In this document: piece after piece, positions 54,232 to 63,704 of the stretch | Layout of the letters: every line of letters begins with the position of its first letter | How positions within the stretch are numbered: the first letter of the stretch is position 1 | NCBI RefSeq assembly: GCF_014174355.1 | Contig: NZ_JABEQF010000008.1 | Coordinates: 62,001-126,000 of the forward strand | Length of the DNA: 64,000 nt | From: Gluconacetobacter azotocaptans | Lineage (GTDB): Bacteria; Pseudomonadota; Alphaproteobacteria; Acetobacterales; Acetobacteraceae | Direction: 5' to 3' | Position numbers and translations under genes: made by a program | Notes under the pieces: model-generated | Databases searched by the model: none | Told to the model about the DNA's origin: nothing | Seen by the model: only the letters and a program-made list of their open reading frames with translations

Positions 54232-56229
54232 TTGGCAGCGTCACGGTACCCCAAGGCGATTTCACGGGAAAACGCGGCAGGGGCAGGCGATGCCGATCAG
54301 GGGCGGCGGCGGCGCACGGGCCTGTGGGCCACCGGGATCGCGATGTCGGTCTTGTCGGTCTGGATGACCGTCGCCGCGCGGGGGGCCGACCCGCAAGCCT
54401 ATGTCACGACGATTCGCGCGACGGGCGAAGGCGATCTGGATGCCGCGATCAGTTCATCCTCCGACCTTCTGGCCCTGCAGAAGACCCAGGCCGTCAGCCC
54501 CTTCGCGCTGGCGGGGCGAATCCGCAACGAGTACGACCGCATTCGCACCGCCCTGGAAAGCTTCGGCTACTATGCGCCGATCGTCCGGATCGAAGTGGGG
54601 ATGCGACCCGGCAAGGGGGCGCCGGCCGGTCCCATGTTTGACGGCCGCGACCCGCGCCTGCCGGAGTGGCTGCTGTCGGTCCCGAAGGGGCAGAACGTGC
54701 AGATCATCGTCACGCCCATGCGCGGCGAGATGTTTCGGCTGGGGCGCCTGACCCTGCAACGCGCCCCGCAGGACGGGCCCGGGGAGGTCGTCCTGAACAC
54801 TCCGGAAGCCACGGCACTGGGGCTGCGCGTCGGCCAGCCGGCCGTCGCATCGGACGTGCTGGCGGCCGCCACGCACCTGCAGGCCGAACTGAAGGAGGAA
54901 GGCTACGCCCTGGGCGCGGTCGCGCCGCCCAAGGCCTGGCTGCGCCCGGAGACGCATACGCTCGACCTGGTGTTCACCGTGCGGCGCGGACCGGTCGTCG
55001 ATATCGGCGCCATCACGCTGACCGGGCTTAAGCGGGTACACCCGTCGTATATCGCGCGCAGGCTGACGATTCGTCCGGGCATGCTCTATCAGCCCTCGCG
55101 CATCGAGGCGGCGCGGCAGGATCTGGCGTCGCTGGGGGTGTTTTCCGACGTGCAGGTGCGCGACGTTCCACCGCTGACGGCGGGCGACAGCATGCCGCTC
55201 GATTTCGGGTTCACCGAGGGCAAGCGCCGGATGGTGGAAGTGCAAGGCGGCTATTCCACCGACCTGGGCGGCCGGGGCGGCGTCAGCTGGACGCACAACA
55301 ATATCTTCGGCAATGCCGAAAAACTGCGGCTGACGGCGCTGGTAACCGGTCTGGGCGGGTCCGCGCAGCAAGGGCTGGGCTATGACGTCTATGCCGATCT
55401 GATGAAGCCGGATTTCGGGTCCCGCAACCAGAACCTCAGCGTGCGCGTCGAAGGCATCCGTCAGTTGCTCTATTCCTATCGCCAGACCGCGCTGCTGGTC
55501 CGGGCCGGGCTGGTCCGGCGGCTGGGCCGGCGCTGGACCGTGTCGTACGGGGGCCAGGCGGAACAGGAACAGATCGACCAGATGGGCCGGACGAACGATT
55601 ACACGATCGTCTCGATCCCGCTGGCGGCGACCTATGACGGCACGGGGGTCAGCAACCCCATCGACCCCGCGACCCATGGCGTGCGCCTGGCGCTGAGCGC
55701 CACGCCGTCGGCCTCGCTGGTCAACGGGACGTCCTTCTTCACCATCCTGCAGGCCAACGCCTCGACCTATTTCGACCTGACGCATCTGGGGCTGTCGCGC
55801 CCCGGACGCAGCGTCCTGGCGTTTCGCGGCATCATCGGCAATGTGCAGGGGGCCTCGACCTTCGATATTCCGCCGGATCAGCGCCTCTATGCAGGTGGCA
55901 GCGCCACCGTGCGGGGATTCCGCTACCAGGGTGTGGGTCCGCAATTCCCCGACAGCAAATATGCGATCGGCGGAACGTCGATGGATGCCGGATCGTTCGA
56001 ATTCCGCCAGCGCCTGTTCCGCAGTTTCGGCGCGGCGCTGTTCGCCGACGCAGGCCAGGTCGGCACCAGCAGCCGCCCGTTCGAGGGCACGCTGCGGGTC
56101 GGCGCCGGGGCCGGCGTGCGGTACTATACCCCGATCGGCCCGGTGCGGGTGGACGTCGCGGTGCCGCTCAACCGCCCGGCACGCGGTGACACGTGGGAGC
56201 TTTATATCGGTCTGGGGGAGACGTTCTGA
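54232..56229 (+). CDS. tamA: TamA: Omp85-family outer-membrane assembly protein
   Basis: A 665-residue outer-membrane protein with POTRA domains (about 60-300; for example the GAITLTGLKRVHPSYI block) and a C-terminal Omp85 beta-barrel (MVEVQGGYSTDLGGRGG onwards, with VRGFRYQGVG, YAIGGTSMDAGSFEFRQ and VDVAVPLNRPARGD). TTG 54232 is the only start that keeps the positive n-region RRRRTG ahead of the hydrophobic signal; ATG 54343 would give a leader without basic residues. Stop shares one base with tamB. TamA-TamB move proteins or lipids between the membranes. Confidence 0.92.
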   Translation: MAASRYPKAISRENAAGAGDADQGRRRRTGLWATGIAMSVLSVWMTVAARGADPQAYVTTIRATGEGDLDAAISSSSDLLALQKTQAVSPFALAGRIRNEYDRIRTALESFGYYAPIVRIEVGMRPGKGAPAGPMFDGRDPRLPEWLLSVPKGQNVQIIVTPMRGEMFRLGRLTLQRAPQDGPGEVVLNTPEATALGLRVGQPAVASDVLAAATHLQAELKEEGYALGAVAPPKAWLRPETHTLDLVFTVRRGPVVDIGAITLTGLKRVHPSYIARRLTIRPGMLYQPSRIEAARQDLASLGVFSDVQVRDVPPLTAGDSMPLDFGFTEGKRRMVEVQGGYSTDLGGRGGVSWTHNNIFGNAEKLRLTALVTGLGGSAQQGLGYDVYADLMKPDFGSRNQNLSVRVEGIRQLLYSYRQTALLVRAGLVRRLGRRWTVSYGGQAEQEQIDQMGRTNDYTIVSIPLAATYDGTGVSNPIDPATHGVRLALSATPSASLVNGTSFFTILQANASTYFDLTHLGLSRPGRSVLAFRGIIGNVQGASTFDIPPDQRLYAGGSATVRGFRYQGVGPQFPDSKYAIGGTSMDAGSFEFRQRLFRSFGAALFADAGQVGTSSRPFEGTLRVGAGAGVRYYTPIGPVRVDVAVPLNRPARGDTWELYIGLGETF

Positions 56230-59200
56230 TGACGCCGGACCCACGCAACCCCGACCCGCGCAATCCCGTCCCCCAGGCGCCGACCGGGCGGCGCTGGCCC
56301 AGGATCGCGCTGTGGACGGCTGGCCTGATGGTGGGCGTGCCGGTGGGCCTGGTCCTGCTGGCCGTGATCGGTATCCTGATTGCCGCCAATACCGGGCCGG
56401 GCCGTCACTTCATCGAACGGCAGACCGCCGCCCTGACGGACGGGACCGTCCAGGTGCAAGGGGTTTCGGGCCGCTTTCCCGATGCGCTGCTGATCCGCCA
56501 TATCGCCCTGACCGACACCAAGGGCACCTGGCTTTCGATTGACGGCCTGTCGCTGGACTGGCGCCCCACGCACCTGCTGTTTCGGACCGCGCGGGTAGAC
56601 CGCATCGCGATGGACCGCCTGTCGATCCCCCGCCTGCCGGCCGGCCAGACGGACAATTCGGGCAAATCGTCGTCGCAGGGAGGAGGGCTGGATCTCGGCG
56701 TCGACATCCGCGCCATCCATGTCGGGCGGATCGATGTCGGGCCTGACATCGCCGGTACCGCGGCCTCGTTCGCCCTCGATGGGCAGGCGCGGCTGGCCCA
56801 TATCGCGCCGGTGCTGAAGGGGGTCAGCGTCGCCACATTGCCCGACGCCGCCATCACGCTCGGCCTGAAACGCCTGGATCGCGACGGCGCCCTGGCCTTG
56901 CATACGGCAGTGTCGCGGGGGCGGCTGGGCCTGCATCTGACGGCCGACGAAAAGGCGGGCGGGTTTGCGACGGTCGCCGGCCTGGCGCCGCTGGACCCGC
57001 TTCAGTTGACCCTGGACCTTGAGGGGCCACGCGATGCGAACCGTCTGAATTTTGCACTGAAGGCAGGAGAAATTTCCTCTAATATAAACGGTGTCGTCAA
57101 TTTTCTTAATGGAAAGACACAACTGGTCCTGACGGCGCACGCGCCCGAAATGGTGGTGCGTGACGGCATCGGCTGGCACGAGGTCGCGCTCGACGCCCAC
57201 GTCTCGGGCGACCTGCATCGTCCGGTGGGGAACGGGCAACTGATTGTGGACCGGCTGTCGTCGGCCGGTACCGACGCCAGCCGGATCGCCGTGACTTTCG
57301 ACGGGCATGAGGCATCGGCGGGCCAACCGGCCTTGGCGCACCTGCGCGCCACACTCGACGGGCTGACGATACCCGGGCCGCGCCCGACGCTGTTCGCTGC
57401 GGCGCCGATCACGCTGGACCTGCTTCTGCATCCCGACGACGCGGACGCGCCGCTGGACGTCGATCTCTCTCATGCCCTGCTCCATCTGGTCGGCCGGGTA
57501 GCGACCGCCACCCCCGCACACGGCACGTTCGACCTGACGGTGCCACAACTGGCGCCTTTGGCGGCCATCGGCTCGGTCGCGCTGACGGGGCAGGCCGGGC
57601 TGCACGGGGCGTTTGCCCTGCCGGCGCATCCCAGTGGCGACACGTCGCTGGCGCTTGACGGTGTCGTCGGGTTGACCGGGGGCCAGCCACAGGCGGTGGG
57701 CCTGATCGGGCCGGACGGACGTCTGGCGCTGCGCGTCAGGATGGGCCCCGCGCAAGGGGCGGCAGGGGGGCGGGCGATCCGGATCGACAGCCTGAAAGTT
57801 GACGGACAGGCGATGCATCTGGCCCTGTCCGGCAGCCAGACGGGCGGAAACGTGCTGGACGCCCGCCTGAAGCTGGCCATGGACGATTTGCGGCGCGTCC
57901 TGCCTGCCTTGCGCGGACGCAGCGACCTCGACCTGGCGGTAGCCGGGCCGATGGGCGATTTGTCGGCGACGGCGCATCTGGACGGACAGTTGGGGACCAG
58001 CGGCATGCCCGCCGGGCCGGTCATGCTGGACGCAGTCTTTCACCATCTGCCGACGACGCCGCAGGGCACGATCATGGCGCAGGGCACCGTGGACGGCGCG
58101 CCGCTGTCCATCGCAGCGGACCTGGAGCAGGACGCCCAGGGCACGCGGACGCTGGATCTGGGCCATCTCGACTGGAAAAGCGCGTCCGGCAAGGGGCACC
58201 TGACGCTGGCCGCGGGCAAGGCAATACCGCTGGGAACCCTCGATTTCCAGATGACGCGTTTGGCCGACCTGTCCTCTGTTCTGGGCCAGGCGATCTCGGG
58301 CGCGGTCGTGGCGTCGGTTCGGACATCGGATAGCGCGAATGCCGCCGTTCCCTCCACCGTGACGCTGCATCTGAACGGTAACGTCTCCACCAGCGCGGCC
58401 AGCGTTCGCCATGTCGCCCTGGACGGCAGTATCGCCGATCCGGCGGGGGCGGCGCGATCGGATCTGACGCTGGCGATCGACGGGGTGGCCGCGCGCGGGG
58501 TGACCGGCAACGCCCGCGTCACCGCTCGCGGCCCCCAGGCCGCACTGGCCGTCACGGCGACATCGGCGTTGCAGAACCTGGCCGGCGCGCCGGCCGCGCT
58601 GTCGACGGCGTTCGTCCTGGATCTGCCCGGCCGGGCCATGGCCCTTCGCACATTGCAGGCGAACGCGAAGGGCGAGACGGTTCGTCTGCTGGCGCCGGCC
58701 CGAATCGGCTTCGGCGCCGCGATCGGTGTCGACCGGCTGCGGGCGACGGTGGCGCCGCCGGGTGTCGGCCCGGCGCAGATCGACATCGCCGGCAGCGTCA
58801 AGCCCGCCTTGTCGCTGAACGTCGCGATCGACAACCTGACGCCGGCCATTGCCCGGCCGTTCATGCCCTCTTTGGATGCCAGCGGCGTGATCTCGGCGCG
58901 GGCAAAGCTGTCCGGGACGCTGGCCAGCCCGCAGGGCACCGTGACGCTGACCGCCCGCGACATGAAATATCATACCGATTTCAGCGGGGCGCTGCCCGCG
59001 GCCAGTCTGGATGCCAAAGCGCAACTGGCAGGCACGCAGGCACGCCTCGACGCCACCGCCCATGCCGGGTCGATGCTGGACCTGGCGGTGCGGGGAACCG
59101 TGCCCACCGGCGCGGCCGGCAGCATGGCCTTGCAGGCCGATGGGAAAATCGACCTGTCGGCGGCCAACGCCTATCTGGGCGCGCAAGGGCGCCAGGCGGA

Positions 59201-60446
59201 AGGCATGGCCCGGTTCGCCCTGGCGCTGACGGGTCCGCTGTCGGCACCGCGCGCCAACGGGACCGTGACCCTGGCCAACGGGCAAATCCATGATTTCGCG
59301 CAGGGAATCCAGCTTTCGAACATAAACGGTTCGATCGTGGCCCATGACGACCGGTTGACGATCGACCACCTGACCGCCGCCGCGGGGCCGGGGCAGATCA
59401 CGGTCAGCGGGAGTGTCGGCGCATTCCAGCCCGGGCTGCCGATCGACCTGCGGATCGTGGCGGCCAAGGCGCGGCCGCTGGCCAGCGACCTGGTGACGGC
59501 GACGATCGACAGCGACCTGACCGTCCGGGGGCTTCTGGCTTCGCGCATCGACGTTGCGGGGTCGGTCGCGATTCCGAATGCCGAAATCAACATTCCCAGT
59601 TCCCTGCCGACTTCCGTCGCGCGGCTGGATGTCATCCGTCCGGGTGATGACACCAAGGCGGCGGCGGATGCGGGCGGCGGCATGGTCGTGGGGCTGGATG
59701 TCACGGCGTCCTCGCCGGGGCAGATGTTCATTCGCGGACATGGGCTGGATGCCGAAATGCGCGGACGCCTGCATGTCGGCGGCACGTCGGATGCGCCGCT
59801 GGTCACCGGCGGATTCACCATGCGACGCGGCAGCTTCAATCTGGCGGGGATCTCGCTCGATTTCACCAAGGGGCGCGTGGCGTTCAACGGTACCGGCGTG
59901 ACGCAGGCGATCGACCCGACCCTGGATTTCGAGGCCGAACGCGGCACCAACGCGGGGACGGCGCGCCTGACGGTCAGCGGATATGCCAGCGCGCCCAAGA
60001 TCAGCTTTTCGTCCTCGCCGCCTCTCTCGCAGGATCAGATCATGGCGATGCTGCTGTTCGGCACCGATGCCCAGTCACTGTCGCCGACGCAGATGGCCGA
60101 AATCGCGGCGGCCGTCGCGACCCTGACGGGCGGCAACGGGTTCGATCCCATCGGCACGGTGCGCAACACGTTGGGCCTGGACCGCCTGCAATTGGCGGGC
60201 GGCTCCGGGGTGGGCAATGGCAGCGGCACCAGTGTCGAGGCCGGGAAATACGTCATGCGCGGCGTCTATGTCGGGGCCAAGCAGGCGACGTCGGGTTCCG
60301 GGACGCAGGCCCAGGTCCAGGTCGACCTGACGCGGCGGCTGAAACTGAACACGACGGTCGGCACCGGGGGCAACGTCACCGGCTTCACCACGCCCGAAAA
60401 CGATCCGGGCAGCAGCGTCGGCCTGTCCTATCAGTTCCAGTACTGA
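56229..60446 (+). CDS. tamB: TamB: translocation and assembly module, AsmA-like
   Basis: A 1405-residue inner-membrane-anchored periplasm-spanning protein. One N-terminal helix (ALWTAGLMVGVPVGLVLLAV, about 27-46) follows a Pro/Arg-rich start. The long middle is a beta-rich series of AsmA/TamB repeats with little tryptophan or cysteine. The DUF490 C-terminal region starts near 1100 and has GTGVTQAIDPTLDFEAERGT, then MAMLLFGTDAQSL. The protein ends YQFQY. It forms a complex with TamA and is now thought to carry phospholipid as well as to assist outer-membrane proteins. Confidence 0.93.
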   Translation: MTPDPRNPDPRNPVPQAPTGRRWPRIALWTAGLMVGVPVGLVLLAVIGILIAANTGPGRHFIERQTAALTDGTVQVQGVSGRFPDALLIRHIALTDTKGTWLSIDGLSLDWRPTHLLFRTARVDRIAMDRLSIPRLPAGQTDNSGKSSSQGGGLDLGVDIRAIHVGRIDVGPDIAGTAASFALDGQARLAHIAPVLKGVSVATLPDAAITLGLKRLDRDGALALHTAVSRGRLGLHLTADEKAGGFATVAGLAPLDPLQLTLDLEGPRDANRLNFALKAGEISSNINGVVNFLNGKTQLVLTAHAPEMVVRDGIGWHEVALDAHVSGDLHRPVGNGQLIVDRLSSAGTDASRIAVTFDGHEASAGQPALAHLRATLDGLTIPGPRPTLFAAAPITLDLLLHPDDADAPLDVDLSHALLHLVGRVATATPAHGTFDLTVPQLAPLAAIGSVALTGQAGLHGAFALPAHPSGDTSLALDGVVGLTGGQPQAVGLIGPDGRLALRVRMGPAQGAAGGRAIRIDSLKVDGQAMHLALSGSQTGGNVLDARLKLAMDDLRRVLPALRGRSDLDLAVAGPMGDLSATAHLDGQLGTSGMPAGPVMLDAVFHHLPTTPQGTIMAQGTVDGAPLSIAADLEQDAQGTRTLDLGHLDWKSASGKGHLTLAAGKAIPLGTLDFQMTRLADLSSVLGQAISGAVVASVRTSDSANAAVPSTVTLHLNGNVSTSAASVRHVALDGSIADPAGAARSDLTLAIDGVAARGVTGNARVTARGPQAALAVTATSALQNLAGAPAALSTAFVLDLPGRAMALRTLQANAKGETVRLLAPARIGFGAAIGVDRLRATVAPPGVGPAQIDIAGSVKPALSLNVAIDNLTPAIARPFMPSLDASGVISARAKLSGTLASPQGTVTLTARDMKYHTDFSGALPAASLDAKAQLAGTQARLDATAHAGSMLDLAVRGTVPTGAAGSMALQADGKIDLSAANAYLGAQGRQAEGMARFALALTGPLSAPRANGTVTLANGQIHDFAQGIQLSNINGSIVAHDDRLTIDHLTAAAGPGQITVSGSVGAFQPGLPIDLRIVAAKARPLASDLVTATIDSDLTVRGLLASRIDVAGSVAIPNAEINIPSSLPTSVARLDVIRPGDDTKAAADAGGGMVVGLDVTASSPGQMFIRGHGLDAEMRGRLHVGGTSDAPLVTGGFTMRRGSFNLAGISLDFTKGRVAFNGTGVTQAIDPTLDFEAERGTNAGTARLTVSGYASAPKISFSSSPPLSQDQIMAMLLFGTDAQSLSPTQMAEIAAAVATLTGGNGFDPIGTVRNTLGLDRLQLAGGSGVGNGSGTSVEAGKYVMRGVYVGAKQATSGSGTQAQVQVDLTRRLKLNTTVGTGGNVTGFTTPENDPGSSVGLSYQFQY

Positions 60447-60454
60447 GGCTGTCG

Positions 60455-60501
60455 CCCGAAGGGCGCGGGCGATCAGATCCCCGAAGGGCGCGGGCGGTCA
60501 G
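60455..60501. repeat. Tandem 25-bp repeat between tamB and the TPR gene
   Basis: Two copies of CCCGAAGGGCGCGGGCG followed by ATCAG (60455-60476) and GTCAG (60480-60501): 21 of 22 bases identical, period 25. Each copy has a small GCCC-GAA-GGGC hairpin (the second loses one base), and the second includes the stop codon of the minus-strand TPR gene (60498-60500). It lies between convergent genes, so it may work in termination. Confidence 0.5.
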
Positions 60502-62105
60502 GCCGGCCGCTGTTCCGCCATGTCACCCAGGATGGCGGCCGCGCGGCGGACGACGTCGTTCCAATCCCGGGGCCGGGTCTGTCGGACGATCCGCAGCGAC
60601 GGATACCACGGGCTGTCGTCGCGTCCGGACAGCCAGCGCCAGCAATTTTCGTAGCGGTCCATCAGGATGGTCGGGCACCCCAGGGCCCCGGCCAGATGCA
60701 CGATCGACGTATCGACCGAAACGACGACATCCAGGCCGGCGATCAGCGCGGCCGTGTCGTGCATGTCCCGGACGTCGTCCATCGGGTCGTACAGGCGCAT
60801 GCCCTCGGGCATGGCGGACATCTGTTCGGCGGCGGGGCCTTTCTGAAGACTGACCAGATTGATCCCGGCAATCCGGGCAAGGGGCGCCAGGGCGGCCAGT
60901 CTCATCGAGCGTTTCTGGTCGATGATGTGGGCGTTGGTAACGTCGGGCCGGGGGGCGCCCCCCCAGACAAGGCCGGCATTCAACCGGCCGTTGGCGGGTA
61001 TATGCGCGGCCCAATGCCGGATCAGGTCCGGTGCGGCTGTCAGGTAAGGGGCGGCATCCCCCATGGTGTCGGCCGTCGCCGAAAACACTCGCGGCAGGCT
61101 GATGAACGGACAGTGCCAGTCGTGCGCCGGGACCGCGTGATGGTCGCTGATGACCCTGTGGAGGCCCGGCATGCGACGGACCAGGCCGGCCAGGGCGTCC
61201 GGCACCTGGACGGTCACGCGCGCGCCGCGACGGACCAGGGCGGGCAGGAAGCGCAGATACATCAGCGTATCGCCCAACCCTTCTTCCTGGCTAACCAGGA
61301 TCCGCTTGCCGGCGATGTCCATCCCCGGTGTGATCGAGGGCATCAATGTCGCCGGCAGTGGGTTGGCATGGCCGGGAAGCCGGAACCGCCATTCATGCTC
61401 GGCCCAGCCCTGGGTATAGCGGCCGGCCTTGAGCAGGGCGATCGAGTGATTGAGCCTGACACGGGCATTGTCGGGCTTCAGCGCGATGGATGCCCGGAAG
61501 TGGTCCAGAGCCTCTTCCACCCGGTTTTCCACCGACAGCAGCGTGGCGCGGTTGGCATGGGTCACGGGACAATCCGGGTGGGCGTCCAGCACCTGGCGGA
61601 GCAGGGCGTCGGCCTCGGCGATCCGCCCCTGTTCCGCCAGCGCGGCCGCGAGAAGGTGGCTGGCCGAGAGGCTGTCGGGGCGCAGGTGCAGTGCCGATCG
61701 CAGCGCGGCCTCGGCCTCGGTGAATCGGGTAAGCTGGATCAACAGGTCGCCCAGCGATTCATGGGCGCGGGCGTCCTCCGGCGTCAGGGCCACGACGGCC
61801 CGCAGGACGGGCTCGGCATCCGCGCGGCGGTCCTGCGCCACCAGCAGTCCGATCGTCTCATGCGCCGGATGAAGGGCCGAGGGGTATCTGCCGGCCAGGC
61901 GGCAGAACAGGACCGCCGCCCCTGCGGGATCGTGACATCCGGCCCGGGCGTGCGCCAGCAGCAGGTCGATCCGTTCGTCCACGCAGTGCTGCAGCGGCGT
62001 CATCAGGTCCAGCGCTTCGGCGAACCGTCCGGCCTTGATCCGCTCCAGCGCCTGCCGCAGGACATTGTCCAGGACCGAGCCGGACGGAGGGGGATCGATG
62101 GTCAT
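60498..62105 (-). CDS. TPR-repeat protein with glycosyltransferase-like C-terminal domain
   Basis: A 535-residue protein. The first 270 residues are tetratricopeptide repeats (for example EALDLMTPLQHCV, AEAALRSALHLRPDS, EEALDHFRASIALKPDN). The C-terminal half resembles GT9/GT41-like glycosyltransferases (KRILVSQEEGLGDTLMYLRF, VWGGAPRPDVTNAH, VSVDTSIVHLAGALGCPTILM). Such proteins transfer sugars to proteins or flagellar and surface polymers; donor and acceptor are unknown here. ATG 62105 follows GTG 62108. No signal peptide, so cytosolic. Confidence 0.85.
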   Translation of the reverse strand: MTIDPPPSGSVLDNVLRQALERIKAGRFAEALDLMTPLQHCVDERIDLLLAHARAGCHDPAGAAVLFCRLAGRYPSALHPAHETIGLLVAQDRRADAEPVLRAVVALTPEDARAHESLGDLLIQLTRFTEAEAALRSALHLRPDSLSASHLLAAALAEQGRIAEADALLRQVLDAHPDCPVTHANRATLLSVENRVEEALDHFRASIALKPDNARVRLNHSIALLKAGRYTQGWAEHEWRFRLPGHANPLPATLMPSITPGMDIAGKRILVSQEEGLGDTLMYLRFLPALVRRGARVTVQVPDALAGLVRRMPGLHRVISDHHAVPAHDWHCPFISLPRVFSATADTMGDAAPYLTAAPDLIRHWAAHIPANGRLNAGLVWGGAPRPDVTNAHIIDQKRSMRLAALAPLARIAGINLVSLQKGPAAEQMSAMPEGMRLYDPMDDVRDMHDTAALIAGLDVVVSVDTSIVHLAGALGCPTILMDRYENCWRWLSGRDDSPWYPSLRIVRQTRPRDWNDVVRRAAAILGDMAEQRPA

Positions 62106-62168
62106 CACGCAAGCTCGTCCGGTTGGAAGCTGAACGCCCGGCAGGCCGGCATCGGCAGCGGCCGATGC

Positions 62169-62543
62169 TCAATCCTGTCCCAGAATGGACCGGATCCGCT
62201 CCAGGACAGCCGAGGGCTCGTAGGGCTTGGCGATATAGCTATCGCGCTTTCCCTCGAGGGTCGACCCGCCGGGCGCCATTACACGGCCGCTGATATAGAT
62301 CACCGGCAGCTCCGGCCATTTCCGCCGCGCCTGCGCCGCGATTTCCAAGCCGTCCAGCCCGCCGGGCAGCCGCAGGTCGGTCAGCAGGATCGCGATGTCG
62401 TCCTGCCCCTCCAGGGCGGCGAGGGCGTCGGGGGCGGTTTCGGACTCGATGACCGTGAAGCCGCCGCGCAGGCGCAGATAGTCCGCGAGCGCAGTGCGTA
62501 TGAGGAATTCGTCCTCGACCAGCAGAAGGGGGGCTATAGTCAT
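62169..62543 (-). CDS. Stand-alone response-regulator receiver protein
   Basis: A 124-residue CheY-like receiver domain. Acidic pair in LLVEDEFLI, phospho-Asp in LLTDLRLPGG, and the conserved Lys in IAKPYEPS are all present; a Ser/Thr switch is supplied by ISGRV. There is no output domain. Such FixJ/CheY-type receivers relay signals to kinases in alphaproteobacteria, but no partner is nearby. A start at 62573 is possible, but the first 10 residues would be unrelated. Confidence 0.85.
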   Translation of the reverse strand: MTIAPLLLVEDEFLIRTALADYLRLRGGFTVIESETAPDALAALEGQDDIAILLTDLRLPGGLDGLEIAAQARRKWPELPVIYISGRVMAPGGSTLEGKRDSYIAKPYEPSAVLERIRSILGQD

Positions 62544-62723
62544 GGAACAGGAATCAGGCGCGTGTGAAGGCACTGGCAGGGGAACTTGCGCATATCCTGT
62601 TCAACGCAGGGCGCAGCCGGAGGTTCACCTATCGGGATATGCCAAGGACAGGCTGATGCGGCCCGTCCCGGTACGATATGGTCTCGCGTCGCGCCCCGCA
62701 CGACCCACGACAGGAAGGCCGGA

Positions 62724-63701
62724 ATGATCGACCCGTTTACATGGCTTGCCGGATGGATCCAGGAGAACTGGCTGATTCCGGTCCTCTATCGATTCGGATG
62801 GATGGAGTGGGAGGACACGTCGTTCCTATGGGCGATGTTCGCGATCTACGGCGTGTTGCAGGTGGTCCTGAACCTGGCGATCTGCGTTCCGCTGGAACGT
62901 TTCCGGCCGCTGCAGAAATGGGACAGCCGCGACAATGTGACGATGGATGTCGTCTATACCATCGTCGCGCGAATCGGCCTGTTCCCGTTGGTGACGTTTT
63001 TCGGATTCTATGAAATCCAGACCTGGATGAACGGCTTCCTGACCGACCGGGGCTATATCCCGCCGACGCTCGAAAGCCTGTTCCCCACGCTGATGGACTG
63101 GCCGGTCCTGACCTTCTTCATCTATGCCGTGATTCTCGATTTCGCCGATTACTGGCGGCATCGGCTGTCGCATGTCTTTGGGTGGTGGTACGGCCTTCAT
63201 GCCCTGCATCATGCCCAGACCCAGATGACATTCTGGTCGGACGACCGCAACCATCTGCTCGACGATGTCATGTCCTATGTCTGGGCCATCGCGGTCGGCC
63301 TGCTGATCGGGGTGCCGCCGCTGCAGTTCCCGCTGCTGATCCTGCTGCTGCGCCTGGTCGAAAGCCTGTCGCATGCCAATACGACGGTCGGATTCGGCTG
63401 GCTGGGCGAGCGTCTGCTGGTGTCGCCGCAATTCCATCGGGTGCATCACGGCCTGCGGTCGGCGGGGCGGAGTTCCTGCAATTACGGGGCGGTGTTTCCG
63501 TGGTGGGACATGATGCTGCGGACGGCCAATTTTTCGCACAAGGTGGTGGAAACCGGCGATCCCAAGGCCGAGCCCGCGCTGGTCAGCGGGGGGTGGCGGG
63601 CCCAGCAGGCCGCCGGGCTGCGCCTGTCCTGGCGCCTGGCGACGCGTCGGTGGCGGCGTTCGTCTTCCTCGACTAACGGGTCCCGCCCGATGGCACGCTA
63701 G
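62724..63701 (+). CDS. Sterol desaturase / fatty acid hydroxylase superfamily membrane protein
   Basis: A 325-residue integral-membrane di-iron oxygenase-like protein. Histidine clusters: HRLSH (about 157-161), HALHH (about 170-174) and the later HRVHH (about 236-240), which together provide the eight-histidine site. Four or more hydrophobic segments surround them. The substrate could be a fatty acid, hopanoid precursor or similar lipid; Acetobacteraceae make hopanoids, but no hopanoid gene is adjacent. AGGAAGG is the ribosome binding site for ATG 62724. Confidence 0.85.
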   Translation: MIDPFTWLAGWIQENWLIPVLYRFGWMEWEDTSFLWAMFAIYGVLQVVLNLAICVPLERFRPLQKWDSRDNVTMDVVYTIVARIGLFPLVTFFGFYEIQTWMNGFLTDRGYIPPTLESLFPTLMDWPVLTFFIYAVILDFADYWRHRLSHVFGWWYGLHALHHAQTQMTFWSDDRNHLLDDVMSYVWAIAVGLLIGVPPLQFPLLILLLRLVESLSHANTTVGFGWLGERLLVSPQFHRVHHGLRSAGRSSCNYGAVFPWWDMMLRTANFSHKVVETGDPKAEPALVSGGWRAQQAAGLRLSWRLATRRWRRSSSSTNGSRPMAR

Positions 63702-63704
63702 GGG

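Noticed and set aside
56202-59774. A 1190-codon open frame on the minus strand, opposite tamB
   Set aside because: It is a shadow frame: tamB is a well-supported TamB with matching domains and start, while the antisense product is Arg/Gln/Pro-rich with no domain. Long antisense frames are common in high-GC DNA because stop codons are rare.
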